Assembly (NCBI GenBank): GCA_900320235.1
Contig: ONRO01000159.1
Span: forward strand, 1 to 5,092
DNA length: 5,092 nt
Reading direction: 5' to 3'
Source of the DNA: an uncultured Eubacteriales bacterium
GTDB lineage: Bacteria > Bacillota > Clostridia > Oscillospirales > Acutalibacteraceae
In this document: positions 1 to 4,856 of the stretch, one piece after another
How the letters are laid out: each line of letters starts with the position of its first letter
How positions within the stretch are numbered: position 1 is the first letter of the stretch
Translations under genes and position numbers: made by a program
Notes under the pieces: model-generated
The model's input: the letters and a program-made list of their open reading frames with translations, nothing else
The model's database searches: none
Told to the model about the DNA's origin: nothing

Positions 1-421
1 CAAGTATTTTTAAATTGAGTTTCTGAAGTTCAAGGTTGATATCAATTATTGACATTTTATGAGTAATTGCAAAAATAATAAAATGCTCTCTTTCATTACT
101 TGCACGAAGCATTGGATATCCGGTCACTTTCAGAAGATCCTGAGTTTCTTCAAGATTAAGTCCGATGCCAATACATATAAGCAGAACTTTGTCGATATCA
201 GGATTTGATCTTTTTCCGTCAAGTATCTGATATCCGTAGCTTTGTGAAATACCGGCTCGTCTGATGACAGAACTTTTTGTCAGCTTTTTTTCTTCTATTT
301 TTGCCATTAAAGCCCGGTCAAGTTTCATATATGAAAAGCTGTCTGCATTTGCTTTACGATAGCTTTCGTAATCTTTTATGCTTTTCATTTCCTTCATAAG
401 ATCGGTTGAGGATTTTTTCAT
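1..421 (-). CDS. XRE-like helix-turn-helix protein, C-terminus cut by window edge
   Basis: Reading leftward from an ATG at 421-419, the frame stays open for 140 codons to base 1, so only the extreme C-terminus is missing. The start is preceded by AAAGGA about 10 bases upstream. The protein opens MKKSSTDLMKEMKSIKDYES. Residues about 47-95 fit an XRE/Cro-type helix-turn-helix: a first helix around KLTKSSVIRRAG, a recognition-type segment around ISQSYGYQILDGKR, then a helix ending in GIGLNLEETQDLL. The C-terminal part (GYPMLRASNEREHFIIFAI) resembles a family of about 145-residue clostridial HTH proteins as I recall them. Codons use ATA, AGA and CTT like the neighbours. It is divergent from the kinase gene, with 74 bases between the two starts, suggesting shared control. 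DNA binding is inferred from the fold; target and partner are unknown. Confidence 0.82.
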   Translation of the reverse strand, partial: MKKSSTDLMKEMKSIKDYESYRKANADSFSYMKLDRALMAKIEEKKLTKSSVIRRAGISQSYGYQILDGKRSNPDIDKVLLICIGIGLNLEETQDLLKVTGYPMLRASNEREHFIIFAITHKMSIIDINLELQKLNLKIL

Positions 422-495
422 GTTTTGATATTCCTTTCATAAGTTTAAATTTTTAATTCACAGAAAAGCCATTATGAACAGTGAGGTGAAAATTT
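422..495. promoter_or_regulatory. Divergent intergenic region between HTH gene and kinase gene
   Basis: These 74 bases must hold the 5' signals for both divergent genes unless promoters lie inside the coding regions. Ribosome binding sites are clear: GAGGTGA at 483-489 for the kinase, and AAAGGA on the minus strand at 437-432 for the HTH gene. Promoters are not clear. A TTTAAT box at 452-457 could be a plus-strand -10, but the nearest -35-like TTGATA (425-430) is 21 bases away. On the minus strand a CATAAT lies at 476-471 without a good -35. The close spacing would let one DNA-bound regulator affect both genes. Confidence 0.4.
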
Positions 496-1593
496 ATGCA
501 GCTTACTCCTGCTCAGATTTTTATTTTTCAGAATCTGAAAATACTGACAAGTTTTTCAGAGTCAGTAGACCTGTGTATATATGAACCAAAAAAGAAGCTG
601 TACATAACCAAAAGCATTTTGCCTGAGGATATGAGTTATTATGAGATAATATCCGGAATAGATCATCCGAATCTTGCAAAGATTGATTTTATAATTCCAA
701 ACGGAAATGAAATGCGTGTTGTCAGAGAATATATATCGGGTGACTGTCTTAATGATATTATAGAGGGCGGAAAAACATATTCCGAATCAGATGCAGCGCA
801 GATAGTTTATGATATATGCAGCGGACTGAGCGCACTTCATAGGAAGAATATCGTTCACAGGGATATCAATCCGAATAATATCATCATTACAACAGACGGA
901 TATGTAAAGATAATCGATTACGGTATTGCAAGGCTATATAAAAAGAATCAGATTAAAGATACAATAAATGTCGGAACACCGGGCTATGCATCTCCTGAAC
1001 AGTATGGTTTTTCTCAAAGCGACAACCGGTCTGATATTTATTCCATAGGTGTATTGCTGAATGTACTTATATGCGGAAAGCATCCCTCAGAGCAAATTGC
1101 CGGAGGAAGTGCCGGAAAAATAATCAGAAAGTGTATACAGATCGATGCAAGGAACAGATATTCAGATATTTGTGAATTGATGCGGGATATTGATAATAAT
1201 ATTTCTTTCAGGAAAAATAGAACTGAAAGATCAGAACCAGCTTCAATTGTTGACAGAATAATCGCGAATATTCCGGGAATCCGTACAGGGAAGATATATT
1301 TTATCATACCGGCAATGATATGGTATGCGATTTTATTATTTATAATAGTCAAAACATACATCAGCATAAAACCGGGCCTGATAAATTATATCTCGAATAC
1401 ATTTATGCTTATCTTTACATTTATATTTCCGACATTCTGCTTTCATAATGTTATTGATATATGGAATCTGCTGCCGGTATTTAAGGAAACGTCTCAGAAA
1501 GGAAAGAGGGCTTTCTTTTATGCAACCGGGGTGTTATCGGTTTTTATCGGAATAATATTTATGGGCATTGTCGGGAACCAGCTTAATCCATGA
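496..1593 (+). CDS. Membrane-anchored Hanks-type serine/threonine protein kinase
   Basis: This 365-residue protein has an N-terminal cytoplasmic kinase domain (about 10-235) and three predicted C-terminal membrane helices (about 267-287, 298-316, 339-360). Kinase landmarks seen: candidate ATP-binding Lys39 in LYITK; HPNLAKI at 57-63; catalytic loop HRDINPNN at 121-128 with Asp123 and Asn128; DYG at 141-143 in place of DFG; activation segment GTPGYASPEQ at 160-169 with SPE in place of APE; subdomain IX Asp180; and Arg221. Two features are odd. The glycine-rich loop is not recognisable (SFSESVDLCIYEP instead of GxGxxG), and the usual Lys of HRDxKP is Asn125. Since Lys, HRD Asp, Asn and DxG Asp remain, activity is plausible. 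No PASTA or other extracellular sensor is present, unlike PrkC/Stk1. The ATG has GAGGTGA seven bases upstream and a terminator follows. It is divergent from an HTH gene, which may be a partner. Substrates are unknown. Confidence 0.93.
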   Translation: MQLTPAQIFIFQNLKILTSFSESVDLCIYEPKKKLYITKSILPEDMSYYEIISGIDHPNLAKIDFIIPNGNEMRVVREYISGDCLNDIIEGGKTYSESDAAQIVYDICSGLSALHRKNIVHRDINPNNIIITTDGYVKIIDYGIARLYKKNQIKDTINVGTPGYASPEQYGFSQSDNRSDIYSIGVLLNVLICGKHPSEQIAGGSAGKIIRKCIQIDARNRYSDICELMRDIDNNISFRKNRTERSEPASIVDRIIANIPGIRTGKIYFIIPAMIWYAILLFIIVKTYISIKPGLINYISNTFMLIFTFIFPTFCFHNVIDIWNLLPVFKETSQKGKRAFFYATGVLSVFIGIIFMGIVGNQLNP

Positions 1594-1615
1594 TACAAAT
1601 AAACATCAATACATA

Positions 1616-1645
1616 TAGCGGCAGGAAAACCCGCTGCTGTTTTTT
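1616..1645 (+). terminator. Rho-independent terminator after the kinase gene
   Basis: A hairpin of ten base positions (1616-1625 with 1630-1639) closes on an AAAA loop. The left arm is TAGCGGCAGG and the right arm CCCGCTGCTG, with one A-C mismatch and G-U wobbles. Six T follow immediately (1640-1645). It lies 22 bases after the kinase stop codon and should separate the kinase transcript from the lipoprotein genes. Confidence 0.8.
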
Positions 1646-1653
1646 ATATATTC

Positions 1654-1683
1654 TTGCTGAGCAAAAAAACTAAAATACATAAT
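1654..1683 (+). promoter_or_regulatory. Weak candidate promoter upstream of the palindrome
   Basis: TTGCTG (1654-1659) and CATAAT (1678-1683) are separated by 18 bases and sit just after the kinase terminator. The -10 box matches consensus at five of six positions and the -35 only at the TTG. If real, transcription would start near 1690 and the inverted repeat at 1724-1750 would lie in the RNA leader. An alternative -10, TATACT at 1767-1772, would instead place the palindrome's right arm over the -35 position. The sequence does not decide between them. Confidence 0.3.
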
Positions 1684-1723
1684 ATTTTCTTAATCAAGTA
1701 AATCATACCATAAAAAAAATTGA

Positions 1724-1750
1724 ATTTGTTATGCTGGCAGCATAACAAAT
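1724..1750. repeat. Perfect 13-bp inverted repeat with single-base centre
   Basis: ATTTGTTATGCTG (1724-1736) is followed by one G (1737) and then by its exact reverse complement CAGCATAACAAAT (1738-1750). It lies about 130-158 bases upstream of the first lipoprotein gene. As DNA it would suit a dimeric regulator; as RNA it would make a long hairpin. No T-run follows on the plus strand, so it is not a plus-strand terminator. Eight A precede it (1712-1719), so on the minus strand it would be followed by a T-tract, but no minus-strand gene lies to its right. A TATACT box at 1767-1772 would place the right arm over a -35 region, so an operator role is possible. Confidence 0.85.
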
Positions 1751-1840
1751 CACTTTGATAGTGTTATATACTGTATTTAAAGGAGATACCAAAAAATAAC
1801 ATTAAATCCATTCACTGTGAAAAAATAATCTCCGGAAATA

Positions 1841-1882
1841 ATGGCTATACAAAAATTAAACAGAAAGAAGATGATTTATTGA
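1841..1882 (+). CDS. Possible 13-codon leader ORF upstream of first lipoprotein
   Basis: ATG at 1841 reads MAIQKLNRKKMIY and stops with TGA at 1880-1882. The last A of that stop is the first A of the ATG at 1882 (TGATG), an arrangement typical of translational coupling. A GGA lies four bases before the start, which is poor spacing. It may be a translated leader, or chance in AT-rich DNA. The peptide resembles no family I know. Confidence 0.2.
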   Translation: MAIQKLNRKKMIY

Positions 1883-1914
1883 TGAAAAAAGAAGACCACA
1901 GAAGATTATGGTGA
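1882..1914 (+). CDS. Short frame at the probable original lipoprotein start (frameshifted)
   Basis: ATG at 1882 is followed by six A and reads MKKEDHRRLW before TGA at 1912-1914, overlapping the ATG at 1908. One extra A in the run would make it read MKKRRPQKIMVIVFGTLL, continuous with the lipoprotein frame and giving a textbook positively charged signal-peptide N-region. This is therefore probably the true start of the downstream gene disrupted by a one-base indel or sequencing error, rather than an independent gene. A weak AAAGAAG lies 11 bases upstream at 1864-1870. Confidence 0.45.
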   Translation: MKKEDHRRLW

Positions 1915-2585
1915 TAGTTTTTGGAACTCTGCTTTCAGCAGCAATTATTGGAGGCTGCTCTGATTCAAAAAAACAGCAACAAACGGTAGATCAGGTTTCA
2001 GAAAGTTCATTGACAACTGCAGCTTCACAGCAAGAATCATCCGCAAGTGAAACGAAGACAGGGGAAGATGAATATGAATCTGATTCAGTAGCCAGCAAGG
2101 AAGCTTCAGAAGAAATTGAGTCAGAAATATCTGAACCGGAGAAAAGCATAATAGCAGAAAGCAGTGAGGAAGAAAGCAGGTCTGAGGAAAGTAAAATCAA
2201 GCCGGAATCATCCGGTGAAGAAATGATCGACGGGATGAGAAAAAGCTTTAAAGAAGCATTGGACAGTTATGAAGCATTTTTCAATGATTATGTAGATTTT
2301 ATGATCAGATATTCAGAGTCGCCGGGTACGGCAGAACTGATAAAGGAATATGCTGATTACATGACAAAATACAATGATTGTATGGAAAAGCTTGAAGCGT
2401 GGGAAGGCAATCTGGCAAACAGTGCAGAGAAAGCATATTTTACACAGGTGCATGAAAGAATACTGAAAAAGCTTACAGAGGTCCCCGAGATATCACAGGC
2501 TGTTGCAGAAACCTCACAGGCAGTTGAGGAGGCGATGAATGATATATCAGATTCAATGGCAAGTTTACTGGACGGTTTGTCCTGA
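1908..2585 (+). CDS. Lipoprotein with acidic Ser/Glu-rich tether and helical domain
   Basis: From ATG 1908 this encodes 225 residues. MVIVFGTLLSAAIIGGC is a hydrophobic stretch ending in a lipobox (IGGC, Cys17), so the mature protein should be lipid-anchored outside the membrane. Residues 18-105 are a low-complexity tether rich in Ser and Glu. Residues about 106-192 form a compact, probably helical domain (MIDGMRKSFKEALDSYEAFF, DYVDFMIRYSESP, LIKEYADYMTKYNDCMEKLE). It resembles a domain of unknown function in ruminococcal lipoproteins that I recall as DUF6591; the name is from memory. An Ala/Ser/Glu-rich tail follows. The start is problematic: from 1908 the signal peptide has no Lys/Arg N-region and no good ribosome site, whereas a one-base change in the A-run at 1885-1890 would add MKKRRPQKI. 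Function unknown; extracytoplasmic location is well supported. No terminator follows, so it may be cotranscribed with the next gene. Confidence 0.8.
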   Translation: MVIVFGTLLSAAIIGGCSDSKKQQQTVDQVSESSLTTAASQQESSASETKTGEDEYESDSVASKEASEEIESEISEPEKSIIAESSEEESRSEESKIKPESSGEEMIDGMRKSFKEALDSYEAFFNDYVDFMIRYSESPGTAELIKEYADYMTKYNDCMEKLEAWEGNLANSAEKAYFTQVHERILKKLTEVPEISQAVAETSQAVEEAMNDISDSMASLLDGLS

Positions 2586-2642
2586 TAAACAAAATGAAAG
2601 GCTGAGATAACAAAACTGTACCGTGATGAGCGGAAAGCTCCA

Positions 2643-2683
2643 CAGATTTCTCATTGCTCTGCTATGAGAACGGAGGCAATCTG
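2643..2683 (+). other. Possible RNA hairpin with bulged GGAGG in the lipoprotein 1-2 gap
   Basis: CAGATTTCTCAT (2643-2654) pairs with ATGAGA (2664-2669) and AATCTG (2678-2683), leaving a nine-base loop and an eight-base bulge (2670-2677) containing GGAGG. No start codon lies at a suitable distance after this GGAGG, so it is not an ordinary ribosome site. A smaller GAGC/GCTC hairpin precedes it (2628-2640). The 147-base gap (2586-2732) otherwise shows no convincing promoter or terminator. A role in RNA stability or translation of the second lipoprotein is possible but unproven. Confidence 0.3.
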
Positions 2684-2732
2684 TTATTCAGTAGATAACT
2701 TTAAAAAATATATGAGAAGAGATGAATTGCAA

Positions 2733-3692
2733 ATGAAAACAAAAAGAATAATAACAATGATAATTGCAGCTACTCTCCTTGTGAGTGCTGCGGCAGGATG
2801 CTCTGACTTATCAGATTCAGATACCAAAAAAAGTATTACCGGATCAAGCCAGAGCGAAAAATCAGATTCAAAAGATGAAAAAGAACAAAGCAGCGAAGGA
2901 AAAGAAGAAGGCAAGGATGAAAAGAAAGAAGATACAAAAGGTGAGCTGCCAACAATAAAAGAACAGGTATGCTTTGAAAAAGAGGGAGTCAAGGTTACAG
3001 CCGTTAAGCTTGACAGCGAAATGATCGGCGGAGATTATATACAGCTGCTTGTAGAAAACAATTCGAAAAAGGATTATACAGTCGGATGTACCGCACTGAT
3101 AGTCAATAACTGTATGATCTCCGATCTTTTTGTATCAGACGTTGCAGCCGGAAAAAAATCAAATGAAAAGATGTATTTGTTATCAAGCGATCTTGAAGCT
3201 GGAGGAATAGAAAATATCGGTCAGATCGAAATATACTTCCATATGTATGAAAAAGACGATTATTCAAACGAGATTAAAATCGATCCTGTCGTAATAAAAA
3301 CATCAGATTTTGATAAAATGGATGCTAAACCTGATGACAGCGGACATGAGCTTTATAATAAGGACGGAATAAGGATCGTCGGTAAATATGTTGATGAAAA
3401 CAGTTTCTGGGGTAAGTCAGTTTTACTTTACGTTGAGAACAAATCAGGAAAAATTGCCCGGATCAGTTGTGATGACATTTCAGTGAACGGATTTATGGTT
3501 TCAGGATTATTCTCATCAACTGTATATAATAACAAATATGCAATTGATTCAATTGATTTATTATCATCTGACCTTGAGGATAATAATATCAAATCAATTG
3601 ATGATATTGAAGTAAAATTCAATATCATGTTTGATGAAGATTATATGAATACAATTACAACTGACCCGATTAAATTCAGTGCTAAATCATAA
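2733..3692 (+). CDS. Lipoprotein with two tandem beta-rich (Ig-like) domains
   Basis: The chosen start (ATG 2733) gives 319 residues beginning MKTKRIITMIIAATLLVSAA, a clear signal peptide with lipobox AAGC and Cys23. In-frame upstream ATGs at 2664 and 2712 would put polar residues before the signal and have no ribosome site; 2733 has AGAAGAG 11 bases upstream. Residues 24-73 are a Lys/Glu/Ser/Asp tether. Two homologous domains follow, about 78-191 and 205-317. Matching blocks include KEGVKV with KDGIRI, LLVENNSKK with LYVENKSGK, NNCMISDLF with NGFMVSGLF, LLSSDLEAGGI with LLSSDLEDNNI, and IDPVVIK with TDPIKF. Alternating hydrophobic residues suggest beta-sandwich domains, possibly Ig-like. They have no catalytic motif I recognise, so a binding or structural role at the cell surface is the best guess. 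A strong terminator follows. Confidence 0.9.
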   Translation: MKTKRIITMIIAATLLVSAAAGCSDLSDSDTKKSITGSSQSEKSDSKDEKEQSSEGKEEGKDEKKEDTKGELPTIKEQVCFEKEGVKVTAVKLDSEMIGGDYIQLLVENNSKKDYTVGCTALIVNNCMISDLFVSDVAAGKKSNEKMYLLSSDLEAGGIENIGQIEIYFHMYEKDDYSNEIKIDPVVIKTSDFDKMDAKPDDSGHELYNKDGIRIVGKYVDENSFWGKSVLLYVENKSGKIARISCDDISVNGFMVSGLFSSTVYNNKYAIDSIDLLSSDLEDNNIKSIDDIEVKFNIMFDEDYMNTITTDPIKFSAKS

Positions 3693-3733
3693 AGTATCTC
3701 CGTTTATAACAAATCTTTCCCGATATAACCCCT

Positions 3734-3774
3734 GGCAGCCGCAGTTATTATTACTGCGGCTGCCTCTGTATTTT
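3734..3774 (+). terminator. Strong rho-independent terminator after lipoprotein 2
   Basis: A perfect 12-bp stem (GGCAGCCGCAGT at 3734-3745, ACTGCGGCTGCC at 3753-3764) closes on a seven-base loop TATTATT. It is followed by TCTGTATTTT (3765-3774), an interrupted T-rich tract. It lies 41 bases after the stop codon and should end the transcript of the first two lipoproteins, so the third probably has its own promoter. Confidence 0.88.
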
Positions 3775-3838
3775 CTGAATAATTCCTTCTGAAGAGTGTA
3801 GAGTATTAAAAGAGAGTCTGACGGTAAGTTTCTGATGA

Positions 3839-3868
3839 TTGATCAAAGATTGCCAATTGTTTTATATA
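3839..3868 (+). promoter_or_regulatory. Candidate promoter upstream of short leader frames
   Basis: TTGATC (3839-3844) and TATATA (3863-3868) are separated by 18 bases. Both boxes are reasonable matches to a vegetative promoter in an AT-rich genome. Transcription from it would begin just before the ribosome site GAGG at 3875-3878 and include the short frames at 3883-3937. Confidence 0.4.
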
Positions 3869-3882
3869 AACATAGAGGTAAT

Positions 3883-3937
3883 ATGGTGAAATATGAAAAA
3901 AATAAGATATAAGATTAACAAAAATAAAACAATATGA
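3883..3937 (+). other. Two overlapping tiny frames behind a ribosome site
   Basis: GAGG at 3875-3878 precedes an ATG at 3883 reading MVKYEKNKI, stop at 3910-3912. A second ATG at 3893 in another frame reads MKKIRYKINKNKTI, stop at 3935-3937. The second looks like the Lys-rich beginning of a signal peptide that ends prematurely, so this may be a decayed gene start, a leader peptide, or chance. Neither peptide resembles a known family. Confidence 0.25.
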
Positions 3938-3942
3938 TATCA

Positions 3943-3970
3943 TTCGTTCTGAAATCAGGTGCTTTATAAT
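3943..3970 (+). promoter_or_regulatory. Candidate promoter for the EF-Tu-like lipoprotein gene
   Basis: A perfect TATAAT (3965-3970) lies 16 bases after TTCGTT (3943-3948), a weak -35. Transcription would start near 3977, giving a leader of about 60 bases before ATG 4038. The palindrome ATGATATCAT (3934-3943) touches the -35 box and could be a regulator site. The strong terminator upstream makes an independent promoter expected here. Confidence 0.5.
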
Positions 3971-4037
3971 AAGATGAACAGCAAGATTTCGCAAAGAATT
4001 AAAGTTAATGAGTTCATCTGATATGAAGGAAAACAAA

Positions 4038-4835
4038 ATGAAAAATAAAAGTATTCGCATTATTGTTCTGACCGCTGCTTTGGTAATGTCTGCTGCGATT
4101 CTTCCGGGATGCGGAAAAAATGAAACAACAACTTCTACTGCTGACACTTCAAACTCAGAAAGCACGGCCTCAGTAACGTCTGTGATTGAAACAGGTACAG
4201 AGTCAGCAGCCACAGTACAGTCAGATGGTTCTGCTCAGACAGCATCAGTGAATATCGGAGAGCCTGCTTTCAGTGAGGATGATCCTTTTATGATGGCTGT
4301 TGAGGAATGCTTTACTATTACAGGCAGGGCAGTGGTTGCATCAGGAACAATTACTTCGGGAAAAATCAGTAAAGGCAATCAGATTCAGGTTATCTCTCCT
4401 ACAGGAGAAATGAAAGAGGCTGAGGTTCTCGGTGTTGAAATATCACGCAAGGATGTAGATAAAGCAGTCAAGGGAGATAAAGTCGGAATTATTTTTGAAA
4501 TAGACAAATATGAAAGAAAAGATTTTGAGAACGGTTCAATTATCATCAAGTCAAACGGCTACCAGCCTGTACAGACATTTACAGAAGATATCACATTCCT
4601 GACAGCTGCACAGGGCGGCAGGGATTATGAATTCGGGAGCGGTGATTATACCTTCAATTTCGGTACATCGGATTATCATGGTAAGATCGTCCTTCCGGAT
4701 GGTAAGGATAAGGTCAGCTCCGGAGAAAAAGTAAGTGCAAGCATTCAGCTTGAAAATCCGCAGGTTGTTGACATTGCAAAAACTACCGGTGAGTTTGACA
4801 AGCTTTCGATCATAGAGGGCACAAGTTCAATCTGA
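4038..4835 (+). CDS. Lipoprotein carrying EF-Tu domain II/III-like barrels without a GTPase domain
   Basis: The start at 4038 has AAGGA seven bases upstream and gives 265 residues; in-frame ATGs at 4008 and 4023 would only add polar residues before the signal. MKNKSIRIIVLTAALVMSAA continues to a lipobox LPGC with Cys25. Residues 26-75 are a Ser/Thr/Ala-rich tether. From about 82 the sequence follows elongation factor Tu: DDPFMMAVEECFTITGRAVV matches the domain II start (EF-Tu [20 protein letters not shown]), then VLGVEISRKDVDKAVKGDKVG matches TGVEMFRKLLDEAEAGDNVG. About 176-262 matches domain III (LTAAQGGRD, FGTSDYHGKIVLPDG, SGEKVSASIQL, IIEG). The G domain, with P-loop and NKxD, is absent, and the domain III RHTPFF region that helps hold aminoacyl-tRNA has diverged. 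So it cannot act as a translation factor and should sit outside the membrane, perhaps as a binding protein. Function unknown. Similar clostridial proteins exist, I believe, annotated as EF-Tu C-terminal domain-related. Confidence 0.92.
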   Translation: MKNKSIRIIVLTAALVMSAAILPGCGKNETTTSTADTSNSESTASVTSVIETGTESAATVQSDGSAQTASVNIGEPAFSEDDPFMMAVEECFTITGRAVVASGTITSGKISKGNQIQVISPTGEMKEAEVLGVEISRKDVDKAVKGDKVGIIFEIDKYERKDFENGSIIIKSNGYQPVQTFTEDITFLTAAQGGRDYEFGSGDYTFNFGTSDYHGKIVLPDGKDKVSSGEKVSASIQLENPQVVDIAKTTGEFDKLSIIEGTSSI

Positions 4836-4856
4836 TGGTGCAAAATAGAAAATGAA

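Larger units (their letters stand above)
3775..4037 (+). other. AT-rich leader of the third lipoprotein gene
   Basis: With the terminator before it, this makes a 345-base stretch (3693-4037) with no full gene. It contains two candidate promoters (3839-3868 and 3943-3970), a ribosome site with two tiny overlapping frames (3875-3937), a 10-bp perfect palindrome ATGATATCAT (3934-3943) abutting the second -35 box, and the ribosome site AAGGA (4026-4030) used by the lipoprotein. I see no tRNA, riboswitch core or repeat array here. Confidence 0.5.

Noticed and set aside
1038..1367. Minus-strand open frame of 109 codons inside the kinase gene
   Set aside because: It lies opposite a kinase domain with conserved motifs, has no ribosome site and no recognisable domain; it is a shadow of the real gene.
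1712..1750. Palindrome plus A-tract as a minus-strand terminator
   Set aside because: No minus-strand gene lies to the right of it, and the T-tract on that strand starts four bases after the stem; kept only as an alternative explanation.
2600..2611. GGCTGAGATAAC resembling the core of a TPP riboswitch
   Set aside because: The other conserved TPP elements (ACCCTTTGAACCTGATC and the following GGTAAT segment) are absent, and the next gene is not a thiamine gene.
2664..2732. Longer N-terminus of lipoprotein 2 starting at 2664
   Set aside because: It would place 23 polar residues before a complete signal peptide and has no ribosome site; ATG 2733 fits the family.
2684..2992. Minus-strand frame rich in Ser and Phe opposite lipoprotein 2 (and a similar Ser/Leu-rich one at 1991-2200)
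   Set aside because: Both are the antisense of Lys/Glu/Ser-rich tether codons; their composition is fully explained by that.
3806..4213. Minus-strand open frame of 135 codons across the leader and start of the EF-Tu-like gene
   Set aside because: It overlaps the signal peptide and Ser/Thr tether of a well-supported plus-strand gene; low-complexity coding DNA often leaves the opposite strand open, and its own product shows no domain.
4038..4835. Treating the third lipoprotein as a broken tuf gene
   Set aside because: It has an intact frame, its own ribosome site, a proper signal peptide and lipobox, and a tether in place of the G domain; divergence is spread evenly rather than being a truncation of a normal tuf.
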